From Methanothrix sp. (lineage in GTDB: Archaea; Halobacteriota; Methanosarcinia; Methanotrichales; Methanotrichaceae): a DNA stretch of 15,718 bases. The translations under genes were made by a program, and so were the position numbers. The stretch spans positions 1-15,718 of the forward strand of contig JAQTYS010000033.1 in assembly GCA_028688175.1 (NCBI GenBank), written 5' to 3'. Within the stretch, counting starts at the first letter, position 1. Each line of letters opens with the position of its first letter. The notes beneath the pieces were generated by a model. The model saw only the letters and a list, made by a program, of their open reading frames with translations. It searched no databases and was not told the DNA's origin. This document shows positions 6,119-13,553 of this stretch, in pieces.

Positions 6119-7708
6119 TCAGCTCCCCCTGGAAAAAGTAGTGGCCGTAGCCATCATCCCCGCAGCAGGCAGCTCAAGCTGCACTCTCTTGAGCGTGGGA
6201 TCTCCAAACATGCATAGCTGCATGGTGATTCTCCTCTCGCCGTCTCCTTTCCTGAGAACGACCTCCTGCATCAGCTCGCTCAGGGCATCGCCCAGCCGGT
6301 AGCGGCCCGAGGGGCTTTCTCCCTTCAGGTAAGGCTCGAACTTCTCTGCGAAGTAGGCAGGCGTACCTTGATCAGTGGTGCGGGCCAGGAAAGCTGCCGC
6401 CCCGGCTCTCAAGAATTCCGTGGCAAAAGAGGGGCGGTCGCTGTAGAGCTGGCCGGTGTTGCAGGAGACCCAGCCGGATATGATAGGATGATGGCTCAGA
6501 TCCACATCTGCCACGTTCTCCAAATTGAATATGGGAATGTGCTCATTGGTGGCGAAGGAGACCGGGCTGCCATGACCCATGATGAAGATGTAGTCGCTGC
6601 GAGACATCTGATCAAACATCTCAGCCCGACGGTCGCATTCATCGCACACCCCGTAAGGAGGAGTGGCATAACACTGCCCGCAGGTAGGAGCATCATCACG
6701 GCAGGCGTCGCCCAGGCCAGTGGGCGGAGCCGCCCAGCACCTCGTGGAGAGGAGCATCTCAGGAATCATGCCAAAGCCCCCCGCCTCATGAACATCGCTG
6801 GCGCTCTCCATGGCTGCAGCCACGGCGGAAGAGCCAGCGGAAACGTCCGGCATGCGGCTGACGGAAAATCCCTCATCCACCACGCCGTTCTCGTCAAAGT
6901 CGATGTACCAGCCGTCAGCCGGCAGATACCAGGGGCTGCCGCCAATGGTGACCACCTGGGGCACGGGCAGCACAGACGGGCCACCAAGGAGAATGATGTA
7001 GCACGGCCCGGTCTGATCAGTGATGCTGTGCAGAACGCTTCTGATCTCCTCCCAACTGGCCGGATCACTCAGCTGCGCGCCGTAAGCGGCCCGGCATTCT
7101 TCCGAGTCGAGCACAATGTAGCTAGCGGAAAGCCCATCTTTGCGGCTGACTACCTCTGTGTAGCGAGAGACGGCCTCATCAAGTTCTGCCGTCCTGCGGA
7201 GGAGTGATGTGCTGACCAGCAGGACCGTATTGGGCCGGGCGTTCATATTAATATCCACGACTTTGGATCTCTCGCTCGTGATGGTGACCTCCCGAACAAT
7301 GCCTCCTGCGCCTCTCACTCTCTTGGTGTAGGGGGCTTTTACCTCCACCGGGGAAGAGCTGGACTGCATGATAAAATTGGCATGGGTGGCGATGTAGGTG
7401 TACCTGCCCTCAGGAAGCTCCCGGCGGTAGCGCCCACTATCGGATGTGGTCGCCGTCCAGGACTTGCTCTTGTCTTCCTTGACGAAGGTCACGCTGGCCC
7501 CCTTGATGGGCGCCCCTGTCGTCGCGTCCCGCACAATTCCCTCGAAATAGCAGGGATAGGTCACGACTCTGTAGTCCATACCGCTATCGGCTAGAGCGGT
7601 TGCCTGGTCTTTGATATCTTGCGCAGGCGCAGCAAGAACCCCGGTACTTGAAAGAATGAGGAGCAAGAATGATAATAGTAACATTGGGAAAACTTGTTTA
7701 TCCTTCAT
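6119..7708 (-). CDS. Secreted caspase-like cysteine peptidase (gingipain family C25) with a carboxypeptidase-regulatory-like domain
   Basis: Counting from the ATG at 7706-7708, the 529-residue protein starts with a signal peptide (MKDKQVFPMLLLSF... to about LAAPA, residue 29). A beta-sandwich of the carboxypeptidase-regulatory type follows, about 50-115 (FEGIVRDATTGAPIKGASVTF). The C25-like catalytic region spans about 160-510. It has WYIDFDENGVVDEGFSVSRMP (an acidic, possibly calcium-binding loop), the histidine motif MGHGSP (H379), the cysteine motif GWVSCNTG (C416) and the family's closing MFGDPTLK. This His-Cys pair is the clan CD dyad. A four-cysteine insertion (CGQC at 343-346, CDEC at 355-358) sits just before the histidine. 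I chose ATG 7708 because GAGGTG lies six bases ahead; a GTG three codons upstream would also be in frame. No membrane anchor is visible. The coupled winged-helix gene follows. Confidence 0.88.
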   Translation of the reverse strand: MKDKQVFPMLLLSFLLLILSSTGVLAAPAQDIKDQATALADSGMDYRVVTYPCYFEGIVRDATTGAPIKGASVTFVKEDKSKSWTATTSDSGRYRRELPEGRYTYIATHANFIMQSSSSPVEVKAPYTKRVRGAGGIVREVTITSERSKVVDINMNARPNTVLLVSTSLLRRTAELDEAVSRYTEVVSRKDGLSASYIVLDSEECRAAYGAQLSDPASWEEIRSVLHSITDQTGPCYIILLGGPSVLPVPQVVTIGGSPWYLPADGWYIDFDENGVVDEGFSVSRMPDVSAGSSAVAAAMESASDVHEAGGFGMIPEMLLSTRCWAAPPTGLGDACRDDAPTCGQCYATPPYGVCDECDRRAEMFDQMSRSDYIFIMGHGSPVSFATNEHIPIFNLENVADVDLSHHPIISGWVSCNTGQLYSDRPSFATEFLRAGAAAFLARTTDQGTPAYFAEKFEPYLKGESPSGRYRLGDALSELMQEVVLRKGDGERRITMQLCMFGDPTLKRVQLELPAAGMMATATTFSRGS

Positions 7709-7983
7709 ATTCACCACCTCATGATAGATTAATATTTAATAAGACGCCAATGATTTAACTTTTTTTCGGACAGCCGCCTGTCGCTCCATAAACCGCCAGT
7801 TCATTTTCGAGATGACGAAACCTTTTTTTAGTGCCAAAGTGGCTATGATCATAATTTGGGGGCGTCAGACTTTACAGACAATTGCATCCACCGGAAAGCG
7901 AAGGCAAAGAAATGGACTGAGGAGAGAAGAGAAGAAAGAGTAGATAGAAAAGCGATTTCCCAGGTGCCGGGAGGCTTAGGGCA
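7709..7983. promoter_or_regulatory. Divergent promoter region between the peptidase and phosphatase operons
   Basis: This 275-base gap separates two operons that point away from each other, so both promoters should lie here. AT-rich candidates are TTAAATATTAA (minus strand, 7728-7738) and the T-rich stretch near 7760-7767 on the peptidase side, and ATAATTT near 7851 on the phosphatase side. A strongly purine-rich stretch runs from about 7905 to 7950 upstream of the phosphatase ribosome binding site. None of the boxes is clear enough to call precisely. Confidence 0.4.
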
Positions 7984-8667
7984 ATGGGAGTGATCCGCGC
8001 CCTGGTCGTGGACATAGACGGCACCCTGAGCGACCAAAACCGAGTGCTCTGCCCTTCCGCCCTGCAGGCGCTGCGCAGGCTAAAGGTGCCCGTAGTGCTG
8101 AGCACCGGCAACACCCACTGCTTTACCAGAACGGTCTCAGTTCTCCTGGGCACGCCTCGCATTTTCATAGCCGAGAACGGTGGCGTGCTATCATACTCTG
8201 AAGATGAGATGGAGATCCTGGCGGACCTGAAAGTCTGTGAGGATGCCTTCGAAAAGCTGGCTGCCGAATTTCCCCTGCAGAAATACAACTCCGCGCGCTA
8301 CAGATTCACCGATATCGCCCTGCAGCGCACCTTCGATGCAAAAGCAGCTGACAAGCGCGCTCAGGAGCTGGGGCTGCCGGTGGAGGTCATTGACACCACC
8401 TATGCCGTGCACATTAAAGACAAACGGATCGATAAAGGCACCGGTCTAATCCGCATTGCCAAGCGCATGAATATTGATCTGGGCGAGTTTGCCGCCATCG
8501 GCGACAGTAACAGCGATCTGCCCATGTACCGGTTGGCAGGCTTTCGGGCCTCGGTGGGCAACGCAGGCCCGGAGCTGAAACAGGACTCCGATTATGTGGC
8601 CAAGGCAGAATACGGAAACGGCTTTGCAGAAATCATAAACTACATGAACGAAAAGGGGATGTTCTAA
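7984..8667 (+). CDS. Phosphoglycolate phosphatase, archaeal HAD (type IIB) family
   Basis: The 227-residue length and motif order match archaeal phosphoglycolate phosphatases. HAD motif I is DIDGTL (nucleophile D10, acid D12), motif II is LSTGN (S40-T41), motif III is K151 in DKGTG, and motif IV is GDSNSD (D174, D178). A C2-type cap lies between motifs II and III, about 78-150. The enzyme hydrolyses 2-phosphoglycolate to glycolate with magnesium in the cytoplasm, clearing a by-product of oxidative DNA damage or of oxygenase activity. Related HAD sugar phosphatases differ little in sequence, so the substrate is moderately sure. A GGGAGG ribosome binding site (7969-7974) lies nine bases before the ATG. 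The next gene follows after one base. Confidence 0.88.
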   Translation: MGVIRALVVDIDGTLSDQNRVLCPSALQALRRLKVPVVLSTGNTHCFTRTVSVLLGTPRIFIAENGGVLSYSEDEMEILADLKVCEDAFEKLAAEFPLQKYNSARYRFTDIALQRTFDAKAADKRAQELGLPVEVIDTTYAVHIKDKRIDKGTGLIRIAKRMNIDLGEFAAIGDSNSDLPMYRLAGFRASVGNAGPELKQDSDYVAKAEYGNGFAEIINYMNEKGMF

Positions 8668-8668
8668 T

Positions 8669-9475
8669 TTGACAGAGACATTTTCCTACAACCAGAATGC
8701 TCCGCTGAACAAAGAAGAGGCAGGCAGAGATTATCATAGCGGCACCTCTGTGCGCGATATCAGCTATGCCGGCTTAAAAGGCGAAAGAGTCAGAGCTTAT
8801 CTGGTCGCACCTGCGGGAGAGGGCCCATTTCCGGGAATTATCTTTGTTCATCCCGGCCCAGGAAACAGATCATCCTTTTTGGATGAGGCGATAACTCTGG
8901 CCAGGACCAATGCCGTCTGCCTGCTAATCGACGCACCATGGGCCAAGGGAGCAGAATTTGGCAAAAGAGCCAGCGGACAGCCGGAAGATGTACGCGACTG
9001 GTTCATCGAGATTGCTATAGATTTGCGGCGGGCTGTTGATCTCATCTCTTCGTTGCCTGATGTGGACAAAAATCGTATCGCATACGTCGGCCACAGTATG
9101 GGCGCTCTTTTTGGAGGGATACTGGCTGGAGTGGACAGACGGATAAAAGCCTGCGTGCTTATAGCTGGTGTGGGAAGTTTCACTGATGTAGCCCAACTGA
9201 ATATGCCTTCCCTTGCCGGGAGCGAGTTGGAAAGATATAAAACGATCATGGAACCGATCGATCCCAAAGGCTACATAAAGAATGCCGCACCTTCGGCCCT
9301 GTTCTTTCAATTCGGTCGTACGGATTCCTTCTTTCCCAGGCAGAAATTCCTGGATTATTACGGGGCAGCAAGTGAGCCCAAGTCCATTCAATGGTATGAT
9401 GCGGACCATTACAGTCTCAATGAAGTGGGACGACCCGATAGAATAAAATGGCTAGCAGAATGCTTTCAGCTTTGA
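8669..9475 (+). CDS. Alpha/beta hydrolase (dienelactone-hydrolase / acetyl-xylan-esterase-like)
   Basis: The 268-residue protein has the alpha/beta-hydrolase triad: nucleophile S143 in GHSMG, D219 in FGRTDSFFP and H247 in DADHYSLN. The oxyanion-side motif IIFVHPGPG is at 57-65. The N-terminal strand pattern (GERVRAYLVAPAGEGPFPGIIFVH) is typical of dienelactone hydrolase and acetyl-xylan esterase relatives. It has no signal peptide. It should hydrolyse an ester or thioester in the cytoplasm, but the substrate is unknown. The start is a TTG one base after the phosphatase stop, with AAAGGGGAT about ten bases upstream. There is no other methionine before residue 144, so this start and coupled translation are favoured. 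Its 3' end overlaps the convergent YkgJ-type gene by ten bases. Confidence 0.85.
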   Translation: MTETFSYNQNAPLNKEEAGRDYHSGTSVRDISYAGLKGERVRAYLVAPAGEGPFPGIIFVHPGPGNRSSFLDEAITLARTNAVCLLIDAPWAKGAEFGKRASGQPEDVRDWFIEIAIDLRRAVDLISSLPDVDKNRIAYVGHSMGALFGGILAGVDRRIKACVLIAGVGSFTDVAQLNMPSLAGSELERYKTIMEPIDPKGYIKNAAPSALFFQFGRTDSFFPRQKFLDYYGAASEPKSIQWYDADHYSLNEVGRPDRIKWLAECFQL

Positions 9476-10119
9476 TCGCGGGCCAGTTTGTGAAGTAATG
9501 CTGCCCAGTTGTTCTCGCAGATGATCCACCAGCCCAGAGTATCCTTGGCCAGGAGGCGCGCCGCCGGGCAGAAGGCATCAACAGCCAGATTGCAGGGCAT
9601 CTCTGGCAGAGGCGGATGAAGCGGGTATTTGGTGCAGGTAAGCGGCCTGATCTCGTAGATGGTGCAGCCCTTCTTCTCCTTATCATAAAACGGACAGGGC
9701 TGCCTCAGCACCCAGGCCTGCAGTCTCTTGTCGTATCGGCAAAGAGTCTTTAGCTTCTTCTTTCCCACACGCTCTGCAATTCTATCAAAATCCTCTTTTT
9801 CCAGGTACAGACCGGCCCCAGGCGTATAGCAGCACCTGCCGCACTGCTGGCATAAAAAACGCTCCCAAAAGAGCCCAACCCCAGCCTCTGAGCCCTCCCG
9901 CTCGTCTCGGGCGGGCAGGGGCAGGGAGATGTCAAAGGGGACCTTCTCACCCCTGTCTATACTGGCCATCTGCTCATCTCTCTTCAAGACGGACCAGTGA
10001 GGCCGCAGGCGCAAAAGCTCAACATGACGGCCCTGCCGCTTCTCTTCCACGCAGGAAGCGAAGCAGAGCTGATGGCAGAGACGGCGCACCTGTTTGATCT
10101 TATCACTGCTGCCGATCAT
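9466..10119 (-). CDS. YkgJ family cysteine-cluster protein (putative Zn/Fe-chelating domain)
   Basis: The 217-residue protein contains the YkgJ/UPF0153 signature: CQQCGRCC at 90-97, then PCPFYDKEKKGCTIYEIRPLTCTKYP (C142, C152, C162) and later C176 and C184. The domain is thought to bind zinc or an iron-sulfur cluster. Its biochemical role is generally unknown, although relatives include the flagellin N-methylase FliB. Residues 1-80 form an extra N-terminal part with three more cysteines (C15, C19, C23). GAGG seven bases before the ATG at 10117-10119 supports this start over the internal ATG at residue 51. It is divergent from the gene at 10252 and overlaps the end of the alpha/beta hydrolase gene by ten bases. 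It is presumably cytoplasmic. Confidence 0.86.
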   Translation of the reverse strand: MIGSSDKIKQVRRLCHQLCFASCVEEKRQGRHVELLRLRPHWSVLKRDEQMASIDRGEKVPFDISLPLPARDEREGSEAGVGLFWERFLCQQCGRCCYTPGAGLYLEKEDFDRIAERVGKKKLKTLCRYDKRLQAWVLRQPCPFYDKEKKGCTIYEIRPLTCTKYPLHPPLPEMPCNLAVDAFCPAARLLAKDTLGWWIICENNWAALLHKLARDQS

Positions 10120-10251
10120 ATCTTATCCTCTTATCAATTATGTATGCAATCACTTTCGCCCCGCACGGCTTGTCCTTATTATCTGCTACATGCCTATGTT
10201 ATTCTATCCCATAATGACAGCTTCGCATTAATTCCGCGTCAGGTGATATAG

Positions 10252-10716
10252 ATGTCTAAGAACCCAGAATTCACAAAATACGGCTCCGATATTGCCCGCC
10301 ATCAGGATGTCATTCGCTCTGCCAATGAGGATCTGATCAAGCTCTCCCAGAGATTTGGACGCATGATGCCCAAGCTCTCCAAGCTTGACTCCTCTGCGAT
10401 TCTTACCTGGTTTGACCTATACAACAAGATCAAGGATAAAGCCAAGAGAACAGATGACGAGCTGGCTGGCATAATCAATAACGAACAAGCCGCAGCAAAT
10501 CCCGTTCTGCAGCTGCAGATTAATTATTACTACTCCCAAAGGCAGCGGCTCTATTTTAAGATAGAGGTCATGGATGATATCATCAGCGGTATGATGGAGG
10601 ACCTCCTGGAGAACGGTAGCTTTGAGGAGGCACAGAAGGAAGAGATGCGCATAGCACTCGATGCAACCATGGAGAAGAGTATGCTTCAATCTATGGCGGC
10701 ACCGGTTCCGGCCTGA
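10252..10716 (+). CDS. Hypothetical helical protein
   Basis: The 154-residue protein has no motif I recognise. It is mostly charged and predicted by eye to be nearly all helical. A first helix region covers about 15-45, a second (LTWFDLYNKIKDKAKRTDDELAGIINNEQAAA) about 51-82, and a third (YYYSQRQRLYFKIEVMDDIISGMMEDLLE) about 92-120. The C-terminus is rich in methionine and glutamate. There is no signal peptide and no membrane span. The start is well supported: AGGTGATA lies six bases before the ATG. The 132-base gap to the divergent YkgJ-type gene should hold both promoters, but I cannot place a clear TATA box. Function is unknown. Confidence 0.8.
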   Translation: MSKNPEFTKYGSDIARHQDVIRSANEDLIKLSQRFGRMMPKLSKLDSSAILTWFDLYNKIKDKAKRTDDELAGIINNEQAAANPVLQLQINYYYSQRQRLYFKIEVMDDIISGMMEDLLENGSFEEAQKEEMRIALDATMEKSMLQSMAAPVPA

Positions 10717-10760
10717 GCGTAGCCTGGCCGGGCATTTCGCCCCCCTTGGCGATGATGCCC

Positions 10761-10778
10761 AAATATTAATTAAAAAAT
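10761..10778 (-). terminator. T-rich end downstream of the small gene
   Basis: On the minus strand ATTTTTTAATTAATATTT begins about ten bases after the stop of the 51-codon frame. It fits an archaeal T-rich terminator and supports the idea that this frame is a transcription unit of its own. Confidence 0.4.
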
Positions 10779-10787
10779 GAGTCGACT

Positions 10788-10943
10788 TCATGGTGCATTG
10801 CTGGCAATTGGGCATAATGAATCATGCGTCTCGGTTAGATCATCCAAGATGCAAAACCGCCAGCGATCTGCCAGGAGATTTTTCCATTCGCCTATTCTCG
10901 CTGCCTGGATACGGCCCTTCATATCATTCAAATTCTGCTTCAT
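10788..10943 (-). CDS. Probable small protein (51 residues), unknown function
   Basis: The frame from the ATG at 10941-10943 gives MKQNLNDMKGRIQAARIGEW and ends ...DSLCPIASNAP. What supports it is the full ribosome binding site GGAGGTGAT at 10951-10959, seven bases before this ATG, and a T-rich run just after the stop. The frame stays open further upstream to an ATG at 11063, but that longer version would run through the binding site, so the short form is preferred. The protein is hydrophilic with one Trp-rich patch (GEWKNLLADRWRF) and two cysteines (C31, C44). It has no membrane span. I do not recognise it. It could be a small regulator or a remnant that kept its start signals. Confidence 0.5.
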   Translation of the reverse strand: MKQNLNDMKGRIQAARIGEWKNLLADRWRFCILDDLTETHDSLCPIASNAP

Positions 10944-10950
10944 CTTATAG

Positions 10951-10959
10951 ATCACCTCC
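10951..10959 (-). promoter_or_regulatory. Full-match ribosome binding site of the 51-codon gene
   Basis: GGAGGTGAT on the minus strand matches the expected anti-Shine-Dalgarno end of archaeal 16S rRNA over nine bases and lies seven bases before an ATG. It is the longest such match seen in the window and decides the start of the small gene. AATATAAC on the minus strand near 10975-10982 may be part of a TATA box. Confidence 0.6.
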
Positions 10960-11312
10960 AAACAAGTAAGTATGTTATATTCACCACAGGCGATTCTTGG
11001 GATTATGCCTGCCGGAGGCAATGAAACGAAGCAGATCGATAGGGTTTTTATGAGCAGTCGCAAATATTCTCAGGTTGCGTCATCAGTCACTGACTTCCAA
11101 GAGGCAGGCAAAGGTATGCTCATGTGCAATATCAACCATCTTAGCCAGAAACTCACCTTCTATGTATACTGACCCATGAATCTTAATATTATAATCTTCT
11201 TTGTATCTCTAACTTTCGGTCTGTCGGAATATCTCTTAAAATGGGGGTCTTCTCGCTGTGCCCTCTTCTCTCCCCAGAGATAAAATACAGGGCAAAAGAT
11301 GGAAGGATTATA

Positions 11313-13202
11313 TCAAGAGCACCCGTAAATCCTTATCTTTTCGGGAGTCTCTGCTTCACCGGCATCATTGTAGCTCTGGGGCGAGATCTTGCTGCAATAG
11401 CCCACCCACCAATCCATCACCCGGATCTGCGACGGCATTCCCAAAAAACAGCCAGTGAATCGGAAGTAGCCAGGCACGCCACCCAGATTGATGCCGTCAC
11501 CATTGCCGGTGGTATCCACGATATGATACTTTGTGTCTCCCGGCAGGAGCACCAGATTGTAGGCATGGCCGGGATGATCCCCTACCAGAGGCAGATCATA
11601 TCCCGTGCTGGAGGTGCTGAAGACCTCGCTCTGGTTATAGCCTGCTTTGCGCAGCAATGTGGTCAGAGCCGCCGCATAATCGATGCACACGCCAGTCTGC
11701 AAGATATTGACCGTGGCGTGGGTGGGAAACATGCCCATCACAGCACTGTTCTCGCTCATGTTCGTGTCTGAGCGCCAGGCTGAGACTCCCCACTCCTCCG
11801 GCCGGCAAGAGAGATTGGCTACATTCTTATTGAATCCATCTCTAAAGGAGCAGGTCCCGGCAAGGCTGGGATTGCACATGCGGGTGCATTCCGGATACCC
11901 AGAGCAGCAGGCCTTGAAGACCGCATAGCCTCGCATATAGCGGGCATCCGGTCCGAAGAAGTTGATGATGTACAGGCCACGGCACCTCTTTTTGTCCCCC
12001 CCTGAGTTATTGCAGGCTGCGATGGCCTCATCCACAATCCAGTCCAGGTCAGGATGGCAGACCTCCATCTGCTGACACTTCTCCGGCGCATTGGGCCAAA
12101 TGTCCTGGCAGGGTGTATCCAGTGGATAATACTTCGGCCTGGGATTGACTTTGCTGCAAACCCAGGGCTTTGCGATACCGATTTCTACGTAGGCCAGGTC
12201 CGAAGAGCCGCTGGCGTTGGTAATAGTAAGGGTGATATTATGCCATCCCAGGCTGAGGTTCTTCATCTGGAATGATTCATTCCTGCCGATGATACCGTCC
12301 AGGCTGGACCGCCACAGGTAGCGCAACGGCCCTTTGCCGCAATTGGCGGCGGTAGCGGAAAAGAACACATTCTCGCCTTGCGGGAAGGTGCGCACATCAC
12401 CTGGAGAGAGAATCTTTGCCCTGAGCCGGCCATTTTGCATTTCATCAGCAGATCTGCCGCCACAGCCGCAGTCCTTCAGATCTACTGGATCTTGTGTACT
12501 GTTCATCCCCGGCTCATTTTTTGCCGCCGCGCTGACATCACCCGGACCGGCCGGACCGGGAAGATAGACAAGGGCGCCCATGGCCAGAGCAATTAATGCC
12601 ATGCTCCCCAGAGCATAGGCCAAATAGCCCCATCTTCGGCTGCCCTCGCTGCAGAGCAGAGGCAAGCAACGGAGATTTCCTGAAAAGGAGAGAGCCAGAC
12701 CGCTAAAGAGGAAGAGCGGTCCCGAGACGGACCAGGCCTTCCAGCCATAAGGCAGCAGGGTTATGGCCACCTGAGCGAGAGGAAATCCGAACAGTCCTGC
12801 AAAGAGGAGAAGATTGCGAGCCGCATCCTCAGGACGGCGCAAAGCCGCCCCCGTGATAGCAGCTACTACTAAGATTACTATGCAGGCATTCCATTCACGA
12901 TAATACGCCAAGACCGCAAAGATGGTGAGGGCATACAGGACGCCCAGGAGAAGCAGCGCTTGCTTTGCTCGCTTACTGGACCAGGACTGGGCTGAAGCTA
13001 TGATGCCGACCAGCCCTAGCAGAATGATGAGAAAGCCGCCCGCGGCCTGAGAGAAGACATAATCCAGCTCTCCCGGCCGGCCCAAAGACGGCAACGCAAA
13101 GAGGAGAAATATGCAGCCGACTGCGATAGCAGCTATCCCTGCCATAAAACCCGGCAGCGACAGGATCTTTCGCGCCCTATTCTTCTCCTCGGCATTGAGC
13201 AT
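11313..13202 (-). CDS. Multi-spanning membrane protein with PKD-like and transglutaminase-like domains
   Basis: The 629-residue protein begins with about seven hydrophobic segments, near 17-39, 52-72, 82-100, 104-121, 131-150, 157-174 and 192-214. A cysteine-rich loop (CGCGG at 245-249) and an Ig/PKD-like beta domain at about 262-345 follow. Residues 349-470 hold a dozen cysteines. The C-terminal domain has the transglutaminase-like triad: C506 in TGVCIDYAAALTTLLRKAGY, H546 in GHAYNLVLLP and D563 in YHIVDTTGNGDG. The catalytic part is probably extracytoplasmic, with disulfides in the cysteine-rich segment; this is inference. Such domains act as peptidases, cross-linkers or deamidases, and which applies here is unknown. 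The start at 13202 has only a weak AGGG site, which lies inside a hairpin. Confidence 0.85.
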   Translation of the reverse strand: MLNAEEKNRARKILSLPGFMAGIAAIAVGCIFLLFALPSLGRPGELDYVFSQAAGGFLIILLGLVGIIASAQSWSSKRAKQALLLLGVLYALTIFAVLAYYREWNACIVILVVAAITGAALRRPEDAARNLLLFAGLFGFPLAQVAITLLPYGWKAWSVSGPLFLFSGLALSFSGNLRCLPLLCSEGSRRWGYLAYALGSMALIALAMGALVYLPGPAGPGDVSAAAKNEPGMNSTQDPVDLKDCGCGGRSADEMQNGRLRAKILSPGDVRTFPQGENVFFSATAANCGKGPLRYLWRSSLDGIIGRNESFQMKNLSLGWHNITLTITNASGSSDLAYVEIGIAKPWVCSKVNPRPKYYPLDTPCQDIWPNAPEKCQQMEVCHPDLDWIVDEAIAACNNSGGDKKRCRGLYIINFFGPDARYMRGYAVFKACCSGYPECTRMCNPSLAGTCSFRDGFNKNVANLSCRPEEWGVSAWRSDTNMSENSAVMGMFPTHATVNILQTGVCIDYAAALTTLLRKAGYNQSEVFSTSSTGYDLPLVGDHPGHAYNLVLLPGDTKYHIVDTTGNGDGINLGGVPGYFRFTGCFLGMPSQIRVMDWWVGYCSKISPQSYNDAGEAETPEKIRIYGCS

Positions 13203-13209
13203 TTGGCAA

Positions 13210-13226
13210 CCCTGGCGCTGCCAGGG
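13210..13226 (-). promoter_or_regulatory. Hairpin next to the start of the transglutaminase-like gene
   Basis: The sequence CCCTGGC-GCT-GCCAGGG is a perfect 7-base-pair inverted repeat with a 3-base loop, ending seven bases before the start codon. In the transcript it would pair the AGGG that is the only ribosome-binding-site-like sequence, so it might lower translation. Alternatively it is a chance GC palindrome or an operator. Confidence 0.45.
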
Positions 13227-13264
13227 GAGTTAAAACTATGGGCTTCTCAAGCGGCAATTGATGA

Positions 13265-13495
13265 AGCGCTTACGTGGCCATCCCGCTGGTCCAATTTGCC
13301 AGGTCGCATTCCCATCGGGAGCGCATCTGGATTGCAGAACGAGAGGACAAGATCGTGGGGTGCGTGGCAATCGTAAAATTCTCAGAGAACATAGCCCAAT
13401 TGCGCCGGCGGCTCTTGCATCCTGAAGTAAGAGGCCAGGGCCTGGGCAGAAAGCTGCTGCAAGATGCTTTACATTTGGGGCAGGTAAGTGACTGA
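13265..13495 (+). pseudogene. Remnant of a GNAT acetyltransferase
   Basis: About 76 codons are open here without an ATG (only a GTG at 13274) and without a ribosome binding site. The translation HRERIWIAEREDKIVGCVAIVKFSENIAQLRRRLLHPEVRGQGLGRKLLQDALH matches the first half of a GNAT domain, including the acetyl-CoA loop RGQGLGR (motif A). The expected upstream part and the whole second half (motif B) are missing; the frame ends shortly after motif A at a TGA. I found no continuation in the other frames. It is best read as a decayed gene or an insertion/deletion scar between the transglutaminase-like and S-layer genes. Confidence 0.65.
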
Positions 13496-13517
13496 GATCA
13501 AATATGAACGTGCGACG

Positions 13518-13545
13518 AAAAAAGGATGAACGACCCGGGCTGATC
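13518..13545 (-). terminator. Possible terminator after the S-layer-domain gene
   Basis: About eight bases after the stop codon the minus strand shows a small CCGG-ATCAGC-CCGG inverted repeat and then a run of six T at 13518-13523. This suits a transcription end for the S-layer-domain gene, although the stem is short. Confidence 0.4.
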
Positions 13546-13553
13546 CGGTCCTC

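Larger units (their letters stand above)
10717..11312. other. 596-base gene-poor region with one small gene
   Basis: Between the helical protein and the transglutaminase-like gene I see one supportable gene, the 51-codon reading frame at 10788-10943. There is also a start-less open stretch at 11083-11208 (minus strand) that may be a gene remnant. The rest shows no recognised coding, RNA or mobile-element signal. Confidence 0.5.

Noticed and set aside
6368..7207. A 279-codon open frame on the plus strand
   Set aside because: It is antisense to the C25 peptidase, whose motifs and signal peptide are clear. The plus-strand translation shows no recognisable motif.
10972..11172. A 66-codon plus-strand frame in the gene-poor gap
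   Set aside because: There is no ribosome binding site and the composition is not protein-like. The minus strand here has better signals (the 51-codon gene and the start-less stretch).
11241..11771. A 176-codon plus-strand frame
   Set aside because: It is antisense to the catalytic domain of the transglutaminase-like protein and has no motif or start signal.
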